From assembly GCA_003833135.1 (NCBI GenBank), contig QZLH01000029.1:140729-155644 (forward strand): 14,916 nt of DNA, in the 5' to 3' direction. This DNA is from Oehlia diaphana. Its lineage: Eukaryota > Glomeromycota > Glomeromycetes > Glomerales > Glomeraceae. The translations under genes were made by a program, and so were the position numbers. Below the pieces are notes generated by a model. That model saw nothing but the letters and a program-made list of their open reading frames with translations, was not told the DNA's origin and ran no database searches. Below, in pieces: positions 11,660 through 14,916 of the stretch. Every line of letters begins with the position of its first letter. The first letter of the stretch is position 1.

Positions 11660-11690
11660 GAGTCATTCCAAATAAGTTATGAGTCATTCC
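11660..11690 (+). repeat. Two GAGTCATTCC direct repeats upstream of a TATA box
   Basis: Identical 10-mers lie at 11660-11669 and 11681-11690, starts 21 nt apart (two helical turns). They sit 43-73 nt upstream of the TATA-like box at 11733. Spacing and repetition suggest a regulator-binding pair in a promoter. Which transcript it would serve is unclear. Confidence 0.4.
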
Positions 11691-11732
11691 GATTTGATTG
11701 ATTTGATTTGAATCTTTTGGTAAGATAACAAA

Positions 11733-11740
11733 TATAAAAG
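11733..11740 (+). promoter_or_regulatory. Strong TATA-box match before pyrimidine tract
   Basis: TATAAAAG is followed after a few bases by about 300 nt of C/T-rich DNA on the same strand. TATA plus a CT-rich leader is a common arrangement in strong fungal promoters. No intact downstream gene is present, so this may be a promoter copy left over from a duplicated or decayed gene. Confidence 0.4.
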
Positions 11741-11755
11741 ACCCTACTTCCTCTT

Positions 11756-12048
11756 TATTATTTCCAATTTCTCTTTTTTTCTCTTTTTTTCAGTCTTTTT
11801 TTTTAGGACTTCACTTTTTTTTGGTCTTTCTTTTTTTCTTCTTTCTCTTTTTTTTTTGGTCTTTCTATTTTGGTCTTCTCTTTCTTTCACCTTTTTAGGA
11901 CAACATCTTCTTTTTTTCTTTTTAGGACCACTTTTTTTTCAGTCTTCTTTTTAGGACTTCTCTCTCTTTTTTTTGGTCTTTTCTTTCTTTCGGTCTTCAC
12001 CTTTTTAGGACACCATCATCTTTTTATCTAGGTCTTCTTTTTTTTGGT
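11756..12048. repeat. Polypyrimidine tract with five TTTAGGAC motifs
   Basis: The forward strand is almost pure C/T, interrupted by recurring TTTAGGAC (11802-11809, 11894-11901, 11921-11928, 11950-11957, 12004-12011) and GGTCTT words. It looks like a degenerate minisatellite with variable unit length. On the reverse strand it would read as Lys/Glu-rich low-complexity codons with stops. A CT-rich 5' leader is an alternative reading given the TATA box just upstream. Confidence 0.65.
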
Positions 12049-12369
12049 GGAAATTAAGGGCTTGAAGTGCATTTGCGAGATCAATACTCCTTTTCAACTT
12101 CTTTATCTATTACTCTTGCTATTGATATATCTTCTCTTAATTTTATATAATTCCACAGTGAATTCCATACCTATTCAGCTTTTTATTTACATTCAAAATT
12201 AGAAAAAAAAATTTCCTATTTGCGAAATACCTTTTCTGATCATAACCTCATTAAAACTGAAAGAAATTTCGTATAATATTTGATTAAGCAAAGTAATTAA
12301 AACAGATTTTTCTATACTGAATTTTCTGAATTTTTCTGTAAGCACCAAGTTTTCATTAACAAATATCCT
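12005..12369 (-). pseudogene. Frameshifted reverse-strand coding remains, unknown family
   Basis: Three consecutive reverse-strand pieces in different frames look coding. From 12369, directly after a TTTCAG acceptor, 56 codons run to a stop at 12199-12201 (for example VNENLVLTEKFRKF and FNEVMIRKGISQIG). From 12170 to 12081 there are about 30 codons (VWNSLWNYIKLREDISIARV, then IDKEVEKEY). A third frame, about 12112-12005, includes SIDLANALQALNFHQKK. The order and the lack of gaps suggest one decayed gene or element interrupted by at least two frameshifts. I cannot name the family. Confidence 0.4.
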
Positions 12370-12389
12370 CTGAAATATTTATCAAATTT

Positions 12390-12880
12390 ACAGTTACATC
12401 AGGAAGAATTTTCTTACAATGTAGTTTGAGACTATGCTTTCTGCCCAGTAGTCATAGACTACGTTTCTGTAGGACTACATTGATGCTTTCCAAAATATTT
12501 TGGGTTTCAAGTTTCAATATTAAAGGTATGTCGAACCATTTTCGTAAAGCTAAAGAGAGTGGGCTTTGCCTGCGTTACCCTCGTTTCTGGTGATGGTGAA
12601 CAAGTGGATGCAATGATCAAGGAAGTTACGGCAACCTTGTGAGCTGGCAGGTCTATCTATAATAACTCTGTTTACTGACGGACCTGGCTGAGATACGAAT
12701 AAGATCTTCTCAGTGTCTAGGAGAGATGTCAGTGAAAGGACACAATAACCTAAAGCTGTGTTTTTGTAAGTTCTTTCAAACAGATACTTGTTTCATTATG
12801 AAACTTGATACTTTAGAAGGATACTGTCTCACGTCACCTACCAGATGGCGGGACGAAGTTTTTAAGTAGAGTACTTAGCA
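12390..12880. other. GC-richer mosaic block of unknown origin
   Basis: This block is visibly less AT-rich than its flanks and has open frames on both strands. The forward frame from about 12484 includes RVGFACVTLVSGDGEQVDAM and ends at a TGA near 12640. Reverse frames include VVYDYWAESIVSNYIVRKFF (within 12394-12474) and SPSPETRVTQAKPTLFSF. None is long or has a recognised domain. With the reverse-strand remains to its left, it may be part of one degenerate gene or transposable element. I tried to read it as a snoRNA, snRNA, RNase P RNA or tRNA and found no match. Confidence 0.4.
12417..12482. repeat. 66-nt imperfect inverted repeat
   Basis: CAATGTAGT (12417-12425) is the exact complement of ACTACATTG (12474-12482). 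An inner pair CTATG / CATAG (12432-12436, 12453-12457) is nested inside. The arms could form a stem-loop in RNA or mark the ends of a tiny element. Confidence 0.55.
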
Positions 12881-13267
12881 AAAGCTATCTATCCCTTTTA
12901 ATTATAGATGTCTCACAAGAAATTTGTATATAAATAAAAAAGTGATATACAAAAACTAATTACAGACTACATATGTACACTAATTTCATGTTTTTTTCTT
13001 AATCATTTTACTAGTACATAACTAAATATTTACCAAAACTCGTAATTTTTTTATATTTTACTTTGTTGTAGTCTATATGAGAGATGATTTATTCCATTCA
13101 GAGGCCATTCTTTCTCTTTTCAAATTATTTTCTTTCCAACGTAATGATTATCTTTATGATTGTTTGTTAACTTTTTTCTTTTTTACAGAAGTATCTTTTT
13201 GACGATTTCCACTTCAAGATCTATTGTTTTCATTAACTTTTTTTCAATTTATCACTTGCTTCTTTAT

Positions 13268-13450
13268 TTACACGATAGAAGAGTAATTTTTGTTATCAAT
13301 TTTAATTTCAATATATGCTGGTTTTGTGTTGATTACACGAATATATGTACCGGTTTCTTCAGCAATGAGTTTTAGGTTACATCCTTCATGACCAATCAAT
13401 CTTCCAATTAAATTATGTTTAGGGATATCAATTTTGGTTGGCGTTTGCAT
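13268..13450 (-). pseudogene. KH-domain (type I) RNA-binding protein fragment
   Basis: Sixty residues begin at an ATG preceded by an in-frame stop. IPKHNLIGRLIGHEGCNLKL carries the KH signature: hydrophobic-I-G-x-x-I-G then the GxxG RNA-binding loop (GHEG), followed by an E-E-T-G-x-x-I-R-V stretch and a second strand (YIEIKI). KH folds bind single-stranded RNA or DNA. The domain usually needs about 70 residues and ends in a helix. Here the frame stops right after the second strand. Another frame just downstream reads NKEASDKLKK, like the missing helix, so a frameshift has probably truncated the gene. No further domain lies around it. It could be a relic copy or the end of a larger, broken gene. 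Confidence 0.6.
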
Positions 13451-13530
13451 TTTGTAGAGTTATTGGTTAAACGTTATCAGTGAAATTGAGCTAAAGAGGG
13501 CAAGGCACAAATGAAGAGCGTAATGAAGGA

Positions 13531-13550
13531 ATTTTTTTTTAAAAAAAAAT
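13531..13550. repeat. A-T9-A9-T palindrome
   Basis: This 20-bp perfect dA:dT palindrome lies 81 nt upstream of the KH fragment start (reverse strand) and 47 nt upstream of the small forward ORF at 13597. It echoes the T12-A12 block before the kinase. Confidence 0.8.
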
Positions 13551-13596
13551 AACATAATTATTTACAAATTTTACAAGAAAAAAAAGGCAGGCTTTG

Positions 13597-13761
13597 ATGG
13601 AACTTTTAAATAAGTCTAAGAATGTACTTAATGATCATTTGGAGCAACAAGAAAAGCATCATTTGTTATTGTTAACAGAAAAGATGTCGGGTATTTGCAG
13701 CAACAATGATTGCCTTATTGAGATAACAAAACAAAGATGTTTTTTTGAGAATATCTTATAA
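13597..13761 (+). CDS. Small ORF of 54 residues, unknown function
   Basis: ATG to TAA encodes a polar, His/Leu/Lys-containing peptide including MELLNKSKNVLNDHLEQQ and EKMSGICSNNDCLIEITKQ. Its composition is more protein-like than typical chance frames here. The frame stays open 13 codons upstream of the ATG (with RKKRQAL), back to a stop at 13555-13557, so the ATG may not be the true start and this may be an internal exon or fragment. The first half is predicted helical or coiled-coil-like. The three Cys form no clear metal motif. I do not recognise it. No neighbour shares its strand. Confidence 0.3.
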   Translation: MELLNKSKNVLNDHLEQQEKHHLLLLTEKMSGICSNNDCLIEITKQRCFFENIL

Positions 13762-14315
13762 TTTATGCAAGCCAAATCATATTCGACCCTTTTTTGAGTT
13801 TACATTACATCCAAATTTGCTGACGCCCTACATCATACGTGATTTATTAGGATAAATAAGTTAGATACAAGAGTTTACCTTAATTGGTACTTTTAAAAAG
13901 TGAAGAATTCTATCATTGATTTTTCACAATCTCAGTCACTTAACCGTAATTGTTACGTGAGAAATTACTAATCATATTTTATTAAAAAACGATAACAATA
14001 CAGTCAGCCAATTTACTTACTTTTTTGTTACTCATCAATACACCTTTTCCTCAGTCCGTGCATACTTTCAAGTCCTAAATATCCAACTCAATCCTATTTT
14101 AGTACTTGAGTTGCGATTTGTGAATCCAATTTTTCGCCTTCAGGTAGATTTGCTTTTATTCAACACTGCTTTATGTGATGCTGAATGGGAAAACTGATAT
14201 GGAATATGTAATGTTACATGTTTTTTTTTCTATCGATATGTTCGTCATGCGAAATTCTAACAATTGCTTTGATATTCATTAATAACCAAACTCAATCAAC
14301 TTTTTAGCTTAATCA
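13762..14315. other. Intergenic, no supported gene
   Basis: Mostly AT-rich sequence without a credible gene. One short forward piece at 14144-14194, after a CAG, reads VDLLLFNTALCDAEWEN and then TGA. It is coding-like but only 17 residues, with no recognisable match. Confidence 0.4.
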
Positions 14316-14576
14316 TCATATCGAATGATGATCCGTAACATGTCTCATTAAGGCATTAATTAAACGTAAACTATTTGAATGTAGGACATAATAAGAAGAT
14401 ATAAAAACGTTGAAATAAAGTTGGAAAATTTGGTTTGGTTGCTTTATCATTGCATCATGTAATATAATACCGAATGATTCTATCGCTGAATTTGTTGAAT
14501 TTTTATCTGTTGCGGTTAATTTAATAATTATTGCCATGACAGGTCTGCAAATATTCACTTTTAACGTTTGTTTCAT
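14316..14576 (-). CDS. Hypothetical protein of 86 residues, unknown
   Basis: ATG at 14576 to a stop at 14316-14318. The protein includes VMAIIIKLTATDKNSTNSAI, FGIILHDAMIKQPNQIFQLY and LRLINALMRHVTDHHSI. It has mixed helical and hydrophobic segments with Ala, Thr, Met, His and Pro, unlike pure AT-noise frames. No domain is recognised; the helix-rich pattern is weakly reminiscent of alpha-helical repeat proteins. Just upstream on the same strand another frame reads LALLYQLLSSVAVLKTVESF before a stop, and a TTTATTTAG acceptor-like site lies between them. This may therefore be one exon of a longer or decayed gene. No promoter is evident. Confidence 0.35.
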   Translation of the reverse strand: MKQTLKVNICRPVMAIIIKLTATDKNSTNSAIESFGIILHDAMIKQPNQIFQLYFNVFISSYYVLHSNSLRLINALMRHVTDHHSI

Positions 14577-14916
14577 TAAAAATATTTATCACTAAATAAA
14601 GAAATTGATTTATATAACAATTATTGAAGAAAGGATTCAACCGTTTTTAAAACGGCGACAGATGAAAGAAGTTGATACAATAAAGCTAAATTATTAATTT
14701 AATAATAGAAATCCAACAAACTTCACTAATGTTTGAGTTTAATTATCAAGGGAAATAAAAGAATAGTGGTCTATTACGTTAGATATTACACAAAACGTAC
14801 CTACCAGATAACAAAGCTTATTATGCAGCCAAATAGGATCATGTTGTTTTTAACATACTGATATTTTTTAGATAAATTATTATTGCGTAAATATCTTTGA
14901 TATTTTTGACGCATTA
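14577..14916. other. Right-edge region, no supported gene
   Basis: AT-rich sequence. A 15-nt palindrome CCGTTTT-T-AAAACGG lies at 14641-14655, inside the reverse-strand coding-like piece mentioned under the 86-residue ORF. Nothing else is supported to the window end. Confidence 0.4.

Overview
This is an AT-rich nuclear window from a eukaryote with many short GT-AG introns (about 70-110 nt). The best taxonomic clue is the reverse-strand protein kinase. Its N-terminal region, Cys cluster and WIPY-N-L-NIKYL-TKGG core are characteristic of the hugely expanded kinase family of arbuscular mycorrhizal fungi (Glomeromycotina, Rhizophagus type). Assignment to that group rests on recalled family features and base composition, not on a database search. 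|| Layout. 1-1780: non-coding, with a perfect 26-bp GC-rich palindrome and a degenerate GGGTC/GACCC-rich patch. 1834-3352 (-): a two-exon protein kinase that reads as one protein only if a one-base frameshift near 3143 is bridged. 3353-5096: upstream regions of the kinase and of the next gene, with an adjacent 19-bp direct repeat inside a small GC-rich island. 5097-9823 (+): a complete 18-exon insulin-degrading-enzyme-type (M16A, insulysin/Ste23) metallopeptidase of 1042 residues. It has intact zinc and substrate-site residues, a 12-nt microexon, a 207-nt intron holding a GC-rich insert, and a lineage-type acidic linker near the C-terminus. || 9824-14916 looks like a gene graveyard. It holds an unrecognised, possibly spliced and frameshifted reverse-strand locus (about 9922-10473), an Hsp70 N-terminal relic (11332-11394), and a TATA box followed by a 300-bp pyrimidine tract with five spaced TTTAGGAC motifs. 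It also has frameshifted reverse-strand coding remains (12005-12369), a GC-richer mosaic (about 12400-12880), a truncated KH-domain fragment (13268-13450, -), and two small unrecognised ORFs (13597-13761 +; 14316-14576 -). || The genes do not form a functional unit. The kinase and peptidase are divergently arranged, with 1.7 kb between their starts. No RNA gene, CRISPR array, origin or intact transposon was found. I see no convincing new multi-gene system. The most useful observations are the peptidase gene structure, the kinase lesion and the cluster of previously uncalled coding relics.
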